The notes under the pieces are model-generated. The model did not search any database. It saw only the letters and a list, made by a program, of their open reading frames with translations, and was not told where the DNA came from. A program made the position numbers and the translations under genes. This document shows positions 1-8,096 of a DNA stretch of 64,000 bases, in pieces. The DNA comes from Paenibacillus_G elgii_A. Its GTDB lineage: Bacteria; Bacillota; Bacilli; Paenibacillales; NBRC-103111. The stretch lies in NCBI GenBank assembly GCA_042219835.1, contig JBHJMN010000006.1, forward strand, positions 114,806-178,805, read 5' to 3'. Numbering within the stretch: position 1 is the first letter of the stretch; each line of letters starts with the position of its first letter.

Positions 1-858
1 CAGCGTAGCGAGCGCATTGTAGACGTTGTGTTTGCCTGGTACGGACAGATGAATCGTTCCGAGCGTCTCGGCGCCGCGCACGACATCGAAGGATACTTTA
101 CGGTCGCCAAGAACGATGTTCCGAGCCGTAAAATCCGCTTCCGCTTCAATTGCATACGTGAGGACCTCATTATTTACGCTGGAGATCATCTCTTTCAAGT
201 ATTGGTCGTCCAAGCAAACGACGGCCTTGCCATCCTCTTTCACCTGACTCAAAAACTGCGCATAGGCTTTTTTCAAATTTTCAAAATTGCCGTCGTAGTT
301 TTCCAGATGATCCGCTTCAATATTGTTTACCAAGGCGATGGCAGGCTGGTACTGCAAAAACGAACCGTCGCTCTCGTCCGCTTCCGCGACGACCCAATCG
401 CCTTTGCCCGCCTTGGCGTTGCTTCCTACGTTCATAATTTCCCCGCCGATAATGAAGGTCGGGTCCGAGCCGCAGCGCTCAAGTACGAGCGCAATCATCG
501 ACGACGTGGTCGTCTTTCCGTGCGCACCCGCAACCGCGATGCCTTTTTTGACGTTCATCAGTCTCGCCAGCATTTGCGAACGGTGCAGAATTGGAATGTT
601 CAGTTCCTCCGCCGCCATCATTTCGACATTATCCTTAGCCAAAGCCGTGGAATACACGACGACGTCCGCGCCTTTCACATTTTGCGCCTTGTGCCCGATG
701 AACACTTGCGCCCCTTTGGCCGCAAGCTTTTCTGTCAGTTCCTGTTGCGCCAAATCAGATCCCGAAACTTGGTAACCCATTTCCAGCATCACCTTGGCAA
801 TGGCACTCATGCCGTACCCGCCGATGCCGATAAAATGGATATGCTCCGATGTATTCAC
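1..858 (-). CDS. murC: UDP-N-acetylmuramate--L-alanine ligase (3' part outside window)
   Basis: Cytoplasmic Mur ligase that adds L-Ala to UDP-MurNAc with ATP in peptidoglycan precursor synthesis. The translated N-terminal two thirds show the MurC Rossmann start HIHFIGIGGYGMSAIA, then the ATP loop AGAHGKTTT, then the central-domain motif EADESDGSF and the IEADHLENYDG segment. The 3' end lies beyond the window edge. The start taken is a GTG at 858 that yields NTSEHIHFIGIGG. An in-frame GTG at 870 overlaps the folC stop (GTGA) and would add four residues and favour translational coupling; the choice is not settled by the ribosome site. Read in the same direction as folC and valS, so probably cotranscribed. 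Confidence 0.95.
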   Translation of the reverse strand, partial: MNTSEHIHFIGIGGYGMSAIAKVMLEMGYQVSGSDLAQQELTEKLAAKGAQVFIGHKAQNVKGADVVVYSTALAKDNVEMMAAEELNIPILHRSQMLARLMNVKKGIAVAGAHGKTTTSSMIALVLERCGSDPTFIIGGEIMNVGSNAKAGKGDWVVAEADESDGSFLQYQPAIALVNNIEADHLENYDGNFENLKKAYAQFLSQVKEDGKAVVCLDDQYLKEMISSVNNEVLTYAIEAEADFTARNIVLGDRKVSFDVVRGAETLGTIHLSVPGKHNVYNALATL

Positions 859-866
859 GCCTGCGT

Positions 867-2246
867 TCACCAGCCTTTTTCAGAATCGGATTGATGCTTG
901 ATCCAGGAACGGACGTCCCCTATTAGATATAACGTGCCGGAGACGACAGCCAGGTCGTCCTGTGCCGTCAGGCGTTTAAGCTTCTCCAGCCCCGTCTTCC
1001 AATCGGGTTCCACGATCACTTCCACGCCGTGCCTCCCGCACTCCGCCAGAAGCGATTTGGCAAGTCCGGCCAGATCCTCGGCAGCGGTCTTTTTCAGCCA
1101 ATTCGGCTCGGTTAGGATAAGCGTATCCACTATTGGTAGTATATGCCTCAAATAGCCCGTATGATTCTTGTTCGTCAGCATTCCCATCATAAAATGGAGC
1201 CTATTGTACGAATATGTTTCCTTCAGCGCAGCGGCAAGCGACTCGGCCCCCTCGGGGTTGTGCGCGCCGTCGATCAAAATGCGCGGCTCCCGCGATACCA
1301 TCTCCATCCGCCCCGGCCATTGCGCCGCTTTCATGGCGCGAAGCAAATCCTCGTCTTCCACGATCAGCGCATAATATTGCCGCAGCACCTCAAGCGTCAT
1401 GAGCGCCACCGCCGCGTTTTTCAACTGGTGCGGGCCATTCATGGAGATGGCAACGTCCGAAAGGTCCCGGAACGTGCCGGTAAACCGAAACGTCTGCTCG
1501 TTTTCTTTGGTCAAGATCGTTTCATAACGGAACTCCCGATCCATTAAATAAAGCGTGCTGTTCTTGGCTTTCGCCGCTTCCTCGACGACCCGGACGACCT
1601 CCGGCTGCTCCACGGCGCTGACGACCGGGACGCCCGCCTTAATAATGGCCGCTTTCTCGGCCGCGATTTTCTCCAGCGTATCGCCGAGAAACTCCATATG
1701 GTCATGACCGATATTCGTAATGACGGAGACAAGAGGCGTCACGATATTCGTCGAATCCAACCGTCCGCCGAGCCCCGTTTCCCAGACGACAAAGTCGGGA
1801 TAAGCGGTGCGGGCAAAATACTCGATCGCAACCACGGTCGAGATCTCGAACATCGACGGCTGCCCAAACTCCTCCGCAACCTGATCGACGAGCGGCTTGA
1901 CTTTATTGATCACCTTTAGCAGGTCTTCATCTGGGATATTGACCCCGTTGAGACGAATGCGCTCATTGTAGCATTCAATGTAAGGCGAAGTAAACGTCCC
2001 GACGTCGTAGCCGCATGCGCGGATGACTTCGGTCAAATAGGCGCAAACCGAACCCTTGCCGTTCGTACCGGCGACATGAATAAATTTGAGACGCCGGTGA
2101 GGGTGATCGAGCAGCTCCATGAGCCGCTCCATCCGTTCCAGCCCCGGCTTGATTCCCGCCAGAGGAATAAACCGGACAACCCAGTCGATCGCTTCCCGGG
2201 CCGTCCGAAACGGCCCTTCGTTAACGCTTAGCTGTGCTTCGCTCAT
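867..2246 (-). CDS. folC: Bifunctional folylpolyglutamate/dihydrofolate synthase
   Basis: ATP-dependent ligase that couples glutamate to dihydropteroate and extends the polyglutamate tail of folates in the cytoplasm. The 459-residue length is usual for the family. The Mur-ligase-type P-loop AGTNGKGS lies at residues 59-66, the folate-binding segment TSPYIECYNERIRLNG follows at about 87-101, the GLGGRLDSTN motif at 158-167, and the C-terminal domain carries DGAHNPEG at 326-333. It starts 6 bp after the valS stop and its stop abuts murC, so valS-folC-murC look like one transcript driven from the valS T-box promoter. The order valS-folC is the same in B. subtilis. Confidence 0.97.
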   Translation of the reverse strand: MSEAQLSVNEGPFRTAREAIDWVVRFIPLAGIKPGLERMERLMELLDHPHRRLKFIHVAGTNGKGSVCAYLTEVIRACGYDVGTFTSPYIECYNERIRLNGVNIPDEDLLKVINKVKPLVDQVAEEFGQPSMFEISTVVAIEYFARTAYPDFVVWETGLGGRLDSTNIVTPLVSVITNIGHDHMEFLGDTLEKIAAEKAAIIKAGVPVVSAVEQPEVVRVVEEAAKAKNSTLYLMDREFRYETILTKENEQTFRFTGTFRDLSDVAISMNGPHQLKNAAVALMTLEVLRQYYALIVEDEDLLRAMKAAQWPGRMEMVSREPRILIDGAHNPEGAESLAAALKETYSYNRLHFMMGMLTNKNHTGYLRHILPIVDTLILTEPNWLKKTAAEDLAGLAKSLLAECGRHGVEVIVEPDWKTGLEKLKRLTAQDDLAVVSGTLYLIGDVRSWIKHQSDSEKGW

Positions 2247-2252
2247 GATGCC

Positions 2253-4922
2253 TCATCCTCTCAGTTCGGCCAGCCGGGCCGACACTTTATCCCGTTTGTC
2301 CGCATAATCAGCGAGCTTGGCTTTCTCCTCGTCGATGACTTTGGCCGGCGCTTTGGCAACGAAGCCTTGGTTGGCCAGCTTTTTCTCGATCCGGTCCACT
2401 TCGCCGTGCAGCGTAGCAAGCTCTTTTTCCAGACGCGCTATTTCCTGGGCAATGTCGATTAGCCCCGCAAGCGGCAAGAACAGCTCCGCCCCGGTCACGA
2501 TGCCCGTCATCGCTTTGTCCGGCGTTGCGAGCCCAAGCTCGATGGAAAGCGCGGACGTGTTGCAGAAGCGCCGCACGTATTCTTCGTTGCGCTTCAGAAT
2601 AGCCAGCGCCTCTTCGCCGGCCGGCTTCACGAGCAGCTCAACCTTTTTGCTCATCGGCACGTTCACTTCCGCACGAATATTGCGCACCGTCCGGATGATA
2701 TCCATCAGCAGCTCCATCTCGCGCACCGCGTCCGCCGCTTCAAAACGCGCCTCAAAGGTCGGCCAGGCAGCAAGCGTAATCGTCTCGCCTTCATGCGGCA
2801 GATGCTGCCAGATTTCTTCGCTGATAAACGGCATGAACGGGTGAATCAAGCGCTGCGTGCGGTCCAGCACATAAGCCAGAACGGATTTCGTCGTTTTCTT
2901 CGCCGCTTCGTCGCTGCCGTACAAGGACAGCTTGCTGAATTCGATGTACCAGTCGCACAGATCGTCCCAAATGAAATTGTACAACAGTCGTCCGGTTTCG
3001 CCGAATTCATACGCATCGATCAATCGGGTCACTTCGCGGACGATTTCGTTCAAGCGGTGCAAAATCCAACGGTCGGCCGTACCAAGCTCACCGCTTAGAT
3101 CGATATCCGACGCTTTGAAATCGCCCAGGTTCATCAGGACGAAGCGCGATGCGTTCCAAATCTTATTGGCAAAGTTGCGCGCCTGCTCGACTTTTTCCCA
3201 GCGGAAGCGGAGATCCTGTCCCGGCGTGGAGCCGGTCGAAATCATAAACCGCATGGCGTCGGCGCCGTACTTTTCGATCACCTCAAGCGGATCGACGCCG
3301 TTGCCGAGCGACTTGGACATTTTGCGTCCTTCCGCGTCGCGGACGAGCCCGTGAATCAGCACGTCTTTGAACGGAATTTGATCCGTGTATTCGAGTCCGC
3401 TGAAAATCATCCGCGCTACCCAGAAATAAATGATATCGTAGCCCGTCACGAGCAGATCGGTCGGGTAATAACGCTTCAAATCTTCCGTCTGCTCCGGCCA
3501 GCCGAGCGTGGAGAACGGCCACAGCGCGGAGCTGAACCAGGTATCCAGCACGTCGTTGTCCTGGGTCAGATGCGAGCCGCCGCAATGCGGACATACGGAA
3601 GCGTCCTCGCGGGAGACGATCATTTCGCCGCAATCGCTGCAGTACCAGGCCGGAATACGGTGTCCCCACCACAGCTGACGGGAAATGCACCAATCGCGAA
3701 TGTTTTCGATCCAATGCAAATAAATTTTTTCGAAGCGGTCCGGTACGAAGTTCGCGCCTTGGCCGGATTTCTGCGCTTCGATCGCGCGTTCGGCGAGCGG
3801 CTTCATTTTAACGAACCATTGCGTGGACAAATACGGCTCCACGACTGCGCCGCTGCGCTCGCTGTGGCCGACCTGATGCACGTGTTCCTCGATTTTGATC
3901 AGCACGCCAAGCTCCTTCATATCCGCCACAATCTGCTTGCGGCAGTCGAAGCGGTCCATGCCCTGATACTTGCCGGCATTTTCGTTCATTTTGCCGGATT
4001 CGTCCATTACAAGCACCTGCGGAAGATCGTGGCGTCTGCCCACCTCGAAGTCGTTCGGGTCGTGCGCCGGGGTAATTTTGACCGCGCCGCTGCCGAAATC
4101 CTTCTCGACATATTCATCGCCGACGATCGGAATTTCGCGGCCGATGATCGGAAGCACAAGCGTTTTGCCGATCAGGTGCTTGTAGCGCTCATCCTCAGGA
4201 TGGACCGCGACGGCCGTATCGCCGAGCATCGTTTCCGGACGGGTGGTCGCCACAACGATGAATTCATCGCTGTCCTTCACCGGATATTTCAAATGATACA
4301 GCGCGCCCTGCACCTCTTTATATTCGACTTCGATGTCGGAAAGCGCCGTGCGGGCGGCCGGGTCCCAGTTGATGATATATTTGCCGCGGTAAATCAGCCC
4401 TTTTTCGTACAAGCGGACGAATACTTCACGCACCGCCTTGGACAGCCCTTCGTCCAGCGTGAACCGTTCACGGGAATAATCAAGCGAGAAGCCCATTTTG
4501 GCCCACTGCTCGCGGATCGTCTCGGCGTAATGCTCCTTCCACTCCCATACCTTTTCCAAAAACTTCTCACGGCCGAGATCGTACCGCGTCACGCCTTCCT
4601 CGCGCAGCTTCTGCTCCACCTTCGTCTGCGTCGCGATACCCGCATGGTCGGAGCCGGGCAGCCACAGGGCGTCGTAGCCCTGCATCCGTTTGGTCCGCGC
4701 CATAATATCCTGAAGCGTAAAATCGAGCGCATGGCCGATATGCAGCATACCGGTAACGTTCGGCGGCGGGATAACCATCGTGTATGGCTTCGCATCCTGA
4801 CGCTGCCCCGCTTTAAAGTATTGTCCCTTGAGCCAGTAGTCGTACCACTTTTTCTCGGCTTCCTTCGGATCGTAGGTTGTCGGCATAGCCGTTTCCGGCG
4901 CCGCTTGTTTGGTTTCTTCCAT
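2253..4922 (-). CDS. valS: Valyl-tRNA synthetase
   Basis: Class I aminoacyl-tRNA synthetase charging tRNA-Val. The chosen start (MEETKQAAPE, 889 aa) has GGAGG at a good distance; the longer open frame to 5081 would run into the T-box leader and is rejected. Visible motifs are HIGH at 61-64, the editing-domain segment TTRPETMLGDTAVAV at 226-240, a zinc-knuckle-like pair CSDCGEM...CPHCGG at 428-448, KMSKS at 534-538, and the C-terminal coiled coil (last ~70 residues) typical of ValRS. It is the first gene after the T-box leader and is followed at 6 bp by folC. Regulation by uncharged tRNA-Val is indicated by the leader. Confidence 0.98.
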   Translation of the reverse strand: MEETKQAAPETAMPTTYDPKEAEKKWYDYWLKGQYFKAGQRQDAKPYTMVIPPPNVTGMLHIGHALDFTLQDIMARTKRMQGYDALWLPGSDHAGIATQTKVEQKLREEGVTRYDLGREKFLEKVWEWKEHYAETIREQWAKMGFSLDYSRERFTLDEGLSKAVREVFVRLYEKGLIYRGKYIINWDPAARTALSDIEVEYKEVQGALYHLKYPVKDSDEFIVVATTRPETMLGDTAVAVHPEDERYKHLIGKTLVLPIIGREIPIVGDEYVEKDFGSGAVKITPAHDPNDFEVGRRHDLPQVLVMDESGKMNENAGKYQGMDRFDCRKQIVADMKELGVLIKIEEHVHQVGHSERSGAVVEPYLSTQWFVKMKPLAERAIEAQKSGQGANFVPDRFEKIYLHWIENIRDWCISRQLWWGHRIPAWYCSDCGEMIVSREDASVCPHCGGSHLTQDNDVLDTWFSSALWPFSTLGWPEQTEDLKRYYPTDLLVTGYDIIYFWVARMIFSGLEYTDQIPFKDVLIHGLVRDAEGRKMSKSLGNGVDPLEVIEKYGADAMRFMISTGSTPGQDLRFRWEKVEQARNFANKIWNASRFVLMNLGDFKASDIDLSGELGTADRWILHRLNEIVREVTRLIDAYEFGETGRLLYNFIWDDLCDWYIEFSKLSLYGSDEAAKKTTKSVLAYVLDRTQRLIHPFMPFISEEIWQHLPHEGETITLAAWPTFEARFEAADAVREMELLMDIIRTVRNIRAEVNVPMSKKVELLVKPAGEEALAILKRNEEYVRRFCNTSALSIELGLATPDKAMTGIVTGAELFLPLAGLIDIAQEIARLEKELATLHGEVDRIEKKLANQGFVAKAPAKVIDEEKAKLADYADKRDKVSARLAELRG

Positions 4923-4994
4923 ACACTGCAACCTCCAAGTGCACATAATTGTGGTTTGTTTTGAGTTATCAGCTTTACCGTACCATCGGAGAAA

Positions 4995-5290
4995 TGGCGA
5001 CAAACAAAGAAAAGCCTTCCGCCGCAAAGGACGAAAGGCTCTCGCTTCCGTGGTACCACCTTTATTCCGCCCGTGCTCCAAGAAGCTGGAGGCTTCCCTT
5101 CATTCGTGCGGCACTTGAACAGATAACGGCTGTGACCGGCCGAATCTAGAGCTTCCGCTTTCAATTCGACAACTCCGGGGCGACTTCGACAGGTACGTCC
5201 TGCGGAACCTTCCAGCTCTTGCCGGCTCCGCTCTCTGAAGGGTTCACTGTCTACTATTCCCTTTCCGCGTTTTTGCTTGCATCTATGCGT
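4995..5290 (-). promoter_or_regulatory. T-box riboswitch for valS, specifier GUC
   Basis: The valS leader shows the full T-box layout. An AGAGAG motif lies in stem I (5231-5236 on the plus strand, reversed). The specifier loop reads GAA-GUC-GC with the valine codon GUC at 5184-5182. The conserved GGTGGTACCACG sits at 5060-5049 and is followed by a terminator hairpin. Uncharged tRNA-Val should pair with the specifier and the T-box bulge and let transcription proceed into valS. Confidence 0.95.
5003..5042 (-). terminator. Regulated terminator of the valS T-box
   Basis: On the minus strand AGCCTTTCGTCC pairs with GGCGGAAGGCT and runs into a T-rich stretch. It lies just after the T-box sequence, so it is the terminator arm that competes with the antiterminator. 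Confidence 0.85.
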
Positions 5291-5293
5291 ACT

Positions 5294-5322
5294 ATGATAA
5301 ACAATAGTCAGGACAGAGTCAA
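5294..5322 (-). promoter_or_regulatory. Sigma-A-type promoter of valS
   Basis: Minus-strand TTGACT (5322-5317), 17 bases, TATCAT (5299-5294). Placed directly upstream of the T-box leader. Confidence 0.8.
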
Positions 5323-5335
5323 TACAAGGATAACC

Positions 5336-5380
5336 AAAAACCCCCCCGGTCAAGCCTGTTTCGGCTCGGTCGAGGGGATT
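5336..5380 (-). terminator. Terminator after spoVID
   Basis: Minus-strand hairpin CCCCTCGACCGAGCC / GGCTTGACCGGGGGG with loop GAAACA followed by TTTTT. It separates spoVID from the valS promoter. Confidence 0.85.
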
Positions 5381-5395
5381 TTTGTAAAAAAATCT

Positions 5396-6703
5396 TCATT
5401 TCGGGATATACACGATCTGCCCTTCGGATACTTCATGATCTCCGAGGCGATTGTAAAGCGCGATTTCGCGAGGATTCAGATCGTAGCGCTTAGCAATGGA
5501 CTCCAGTGTCTCTTCCTTTTGCACGATGCACAGCCGAAGCCTTTTGAATCCATGCTCTTCGCCTTTGGAAGTGAGCAGCAGGTTTTTCCATTCCACCTTC
5601 TCCGCCACGGACTCCGACTCTTCCCCAAACATTTCTTCCGGATCGCGCTTTTCCTTTTGGGAAGAGCCGGGGTTAAACAAGTTGGATAACCCGAACGATT
5701 TGTAAAGCGGCGCGGGCGCCGTAGGAGGCTCGGGTGTTTTTTTGCTGCCGACGCCTACCTTCAGATCTTTATCCGGCGCTGCGGTCGGGTGAAGATCACC
5801 GAAGGATTGGGCGGTCGGAGCTTCCTGCGGTTTTTGCGCTTCCTGCGGCTTGAAAGTCTCCGGACCTTTCGCCGTCTCTTGTACAGATAGCGGAGCTGGA
5901 TTTACATTCGACATAGGCTGTGGCACATTTTGCTGGGCTGCTTGAGGCACATTCGGCGCAGGCTGCGGTACGTTTTGTTTTGCCGCTTGAAGCACATTCG
6001 GCGCGGGCTGCGGTACGTTCTGCTGGGCCGCTTGAAGCACATTAGGCGCGGGCTGCGGTACGTTCTGCTGGGCCGCTTGAAACACATTCGGCGCGGGCTG
6101 CGGTACGTTCTGCGCCTGCGGCCCCGCAGGCAACTTGCTCGTCGGCTCCACCTTCTCGCTTCGCATTTCCCAAGATTCCGTTTCAGCCGAAGCTTGGTCC
6201 GCCGAATCGAAAAAGCCGGAAACGTCCCCGAATGCCTCATCCGTCGCCTCCGCAAGAGTAACCGTATGCGGGTCGCGGGCCTCGTGAACGAACACCACTT
6301 CGTTTTCCGTTTCCCGCCAAGTCTCCTGGTCCGTATCCGACATGAGCTCCAGACCGGCGAGCGACAGCACTCCCGTAATGTTCAAGCTGCGGGATGACAG
6401 CAGATCGACGTCAAAGTTTTCGATTTCGACGGCGATATCCTCCATCCGTTGAACCCGGTTCATCGGCAGCGTAATCTCTACCGGTATCAGATGCTCCAAC
6501 GTCTGATCGCTGCGGCCCAACTCATCGATAAAGGTCCCGATCAAAAACAGATTGCCGCGAAGCAGGGCTTGGTCCCCTTGCGGAATGACCTGAATATGGG
6601 GAACAAGCTCCACTCCCTCCAAGTCTTGAATACCGATCGCCCCTTCGGACAAATGCACGCGCTCGTAAATGTCGAAGCGTAATCCGTTATGCTGCGTCGT
6701 CAA
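5396..6703 (-). CDS. spoVID: Spore coat morphogenetic protein SpoVID (LysM)
   Basis: Spore morphogenetic protein needed in B. subtilis for coat layers to encase the forespore. The first ~130 residues (NGLRFDIYERVHL ... LEHLIPVEITLPMNRVQRMEDIAVEIENFDVDLLSSRSLNITGVLSL, given here in pieces) match the SpoVID N-terminal domain. The last ~50 residues form a LysM domain (ETLESIAKRYDLNPREIALYN ... GQIVYIPK). Between them is an acidic and Pro/Gln-rich linker with five copies of a 15-residue repeat. The TTG at 6703 is preferred to the longer frame because GGAGG sits 7 bases before it, giving 435 aa. Its place between the hem genes and valS is the B. subtilis order. A sigma-E promoter is expected but none was clear to me. 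Confidence 0.93.
   Translation of the reverse strand: MTTQHNGLRFDIYERVHLSEGAIGIQDLEGVELVPHIQVIPQGDQALLRGNLFLIGTFIDELGRSDQTLEHLIPVEITLPMNRVQRMEDIAVEIENFDVDLLSSRSLNITGVLSLAGLELMSDTDQETWRETENEVVFVHEARDPHTVTLAEATDEAFGDVSGFFDSADQASAETESWEMRSEKVEPTSKLPAGPQAQNVPQPAPNVFQAAQQNVPQPAPNVLQAAQQNVPQPAPNVLQAAKQNVPQPAPNVPQAAQQNVPQPMSNVNPAPLSVQETAKGPETFKPQEAQKPQEAPTAQSFGDLHPTAAPDKDLKVGVGSKKTPEPPTAPAPLYKSFGLSNLFNPGSSQKEKRDPEEMFGEESESVAEKVEWKNLLLTSKGEEHGFKRLRLCIVQKEETLESIAKRYDLNPREIALYNRLGDHEVSEGQIVYIPK
5905..6115 (-). repeat. 45-bp tandem repeat inside spoVID
   Basis: About five near-identical 45-bp units encode NVPQPAPNV-x-QAA-x-Q. Differences between units are mostly single codons (F, L, L, P at one site). 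Confidence 0.9.
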
Positions 6704-6854
6704 TGTAAATCCTCCCTCCGTAATTCCTGCCTTTTCCACAGAATCCCGCATCGGCTCCGGCGAGTTCGAAATTCTGATATAACCATAAAAAGAAAGATGG
6801 CCCTATGCCTTCGTCTCTACAATTTATATGGCTTCAGGGGAAGGAGCATGACTA

Positions 6855-7727
6855 CTATTTTTTCAATCGCTCATTCAGCGCAGCAAAGTCCGGGGGCCAC
6901 GGGGACTGTACTTCGATGCTTTCGCCGCTCCACGGATGAGGAAACATCAGCCGCTCACCGTGCAGTGCCTGTCTCTCCATGCCCTCGCTCCGTCCGCCAT
7001 ACAGCTTGTCGCCGATCAACGGATGCCCAAGATAGCTTAGATGAACGCGGATTTGATGCGTCCGTCCGGTTTCGAGCCGGAGCCGCACAAGCGTCGCAGA
7101 ACGATAAGACTCGACGACCTCGTAATGGGTTACGGCCCGCTCGCCCCCGGGAGAGACGCGCCGGCGCGTCGCGTGATGCCGGTCCCTGCCGATCGGCGCA
7201 TCTACACGGCCGCGGTCCGGCTGGAGACGCCCGTGCACCAGGGCCACATAGGTCCGCTCGACCTTTTTCTCCCGCATCGCTTCGTCCAATCGGACCTGCG
7301 CCCATGGGCACTTGGCCATCAGCACCGGGCCGGTCGTATCTTCGTCAAGCCGGTGAATGTGCCGGGGCCGGCACGACTGCCCCGTCGACTCCAGATGCCA
7401 GCCGATCGCATGGAGCAGCGTTCCGCCCTCCGATTCCCCGGTCGGATGCACCTTCATTCCGGCCGGCTTATCCGCCACGAGGCAAAAGTCGTCTTCGAAC
7501 AATACTTCTATCCCCGTCCATTCCGGCATATATTGCAGCGATTCCTCGGGGAACAGCCGCAGCAAAATGCGACGTCCCTGAATTTCGACGCCCGAGGCGC
7601 TCCGGAGCTTCTTCAGCGTCCGTTCGTCGATCGCATCCGGCAGAAACGCCTGCACTTCCTCTAAAGTCGAAGGCTCGGCGCTCGCCGTCCATTCCAGCCA
7701 CTGGCCTTTGCGACGCCATGCGGTCAT
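6855..7727 (-). CDS. RluA-family pseudouridine synthase
   Basis: Isomerises uridine to pseudouridine in RNA, probably 23S rRNA. From the ATG at 7727 the protein is 290 aa. It carries an N-terminal region of about 75 residues that looks like a reduced S4-type module, the catalytic motif HRLDEDTTGPVLMAK (Asp of HRLD), the GRTHQIRVHLSYLGHPLIGDKLYGG signature, and the DKPAGMKVHPT strand. The start overlaps the stop of the small upstream gene as ATGA, which supports it over the longer frame. The exact target (RluA, RluC, RluD or YhcT type) cannot be read from sequence. The gene lies between spoVID and an exopolysaccharide-type gene and is not part of the conserved B. subtilis order. Confidence 0.9.
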   Translation of the reverse strand: MTAWRRKGQWLEWTASAEPSTLEEVQAFLPDAIDERTLKKLRSASGVEIQGRRILLRLFPEESLQYMPEWTGIEVLFEDDFCLVADKPAGMKVHPTGESEGGTLLHAIGWHLESTGQSCRPRHIHRLDEDTTGPVLMAKCPWAQVRLDEAMREKKVERTYVALVHGRLQPDRGRVDAPIGRDRHHATRRRVSPGGERAVTHYEVVESYRSATLVRLRLETGRTHQIRVHLSYLGHPLIGDKLYGGRSEGMERQALHGERLMFPHPWSGESIEVQSPWPPDFAALNERLKK

Positions 7728-7891
7728 GGCAGCCGCCTCTCGGAGAGGCTCGCTTCGGATGCCGCCCGTTTCTTCCGGCGTCCCCATTGCAACCATGCCG
7801 TCAGAACGATTCCTGCAAACAAAATGAAAAACACGCCCGCCACTACGATCAATTCGAGCGTAGTACCGAACAGGCTGTACCGATTTAACAT
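7724..7891 (-). CDS. Small single-pass membrane protein
   Basis: 55 aa from ATG 7891, chosen because GGAGG lies 8 bases upstream. Residues ~9-36 (TTLELIVVAGVFFILFAGIVLTAWLQ, shown in part) form one transmembrane helix followed by a basic RRKKR stop-transfer stretch and a short polar tail. It overlaps the pseudouridine synthase start by ATGA, so the two are translationally coupled. I do not recognise a family; it resembles the many small YtzI-like membrane proteins of Firmicutes only in architecture. Confidence 0.7.
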   Translation of the reverse strand: MLNRYSLFGTTLELIVVAGVFFILFAGIVLTAWLQWGRRKKRAASEASLSERRLP

Positions 7892-7997
7892 GAGCGCTTC
7901 CTCCAATGTTTAGCTTATGGCCATTCTATCAATCCTTCACAGCGAACGCAAAGCGGTTGCAATGCCAATTCCGCCGGATCTTGCAATCTAGCGAATG

Positions 7998-8027
7998 TTG
8001 TTATATCTTCTTTTCATATGATAGAAT
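7998..8027 (+). promoter_or_regulatory. Promoter of the phosphodiester glycosidase gene
   Basis: TTGTTA (7998-8003), 18 bases, TAGAAT (8022-8027), about 70 bases before the TTG start. Confidence 0.55.
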
Positions 8028-8096
8028 AGCATAGGAAAAAAAATAAAAAAATTCGACACGAAATGCCTTAATTTACGCATGGGAGAGGTTAAAACA

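Noticed and set aside
28..894. 288-codon plus-strand frame at the left end
   Set aside because: Antisense to murC, which is supported by several Mur-ligase motifs.
3351..4964. 537-codon plus-strand open frame opposite valS
   Set aside because: It is antisense to a fully motif-supported valyl-tRNA synthetase, is rich in H/R/F as expected for a mirror frame, and has no ribosome site.
4923..5081. N-terminal extension of valS to 5081
   Set aside because: It would translate the T-box terminator; GGAGG and the family N-terminus place the start at 4922.
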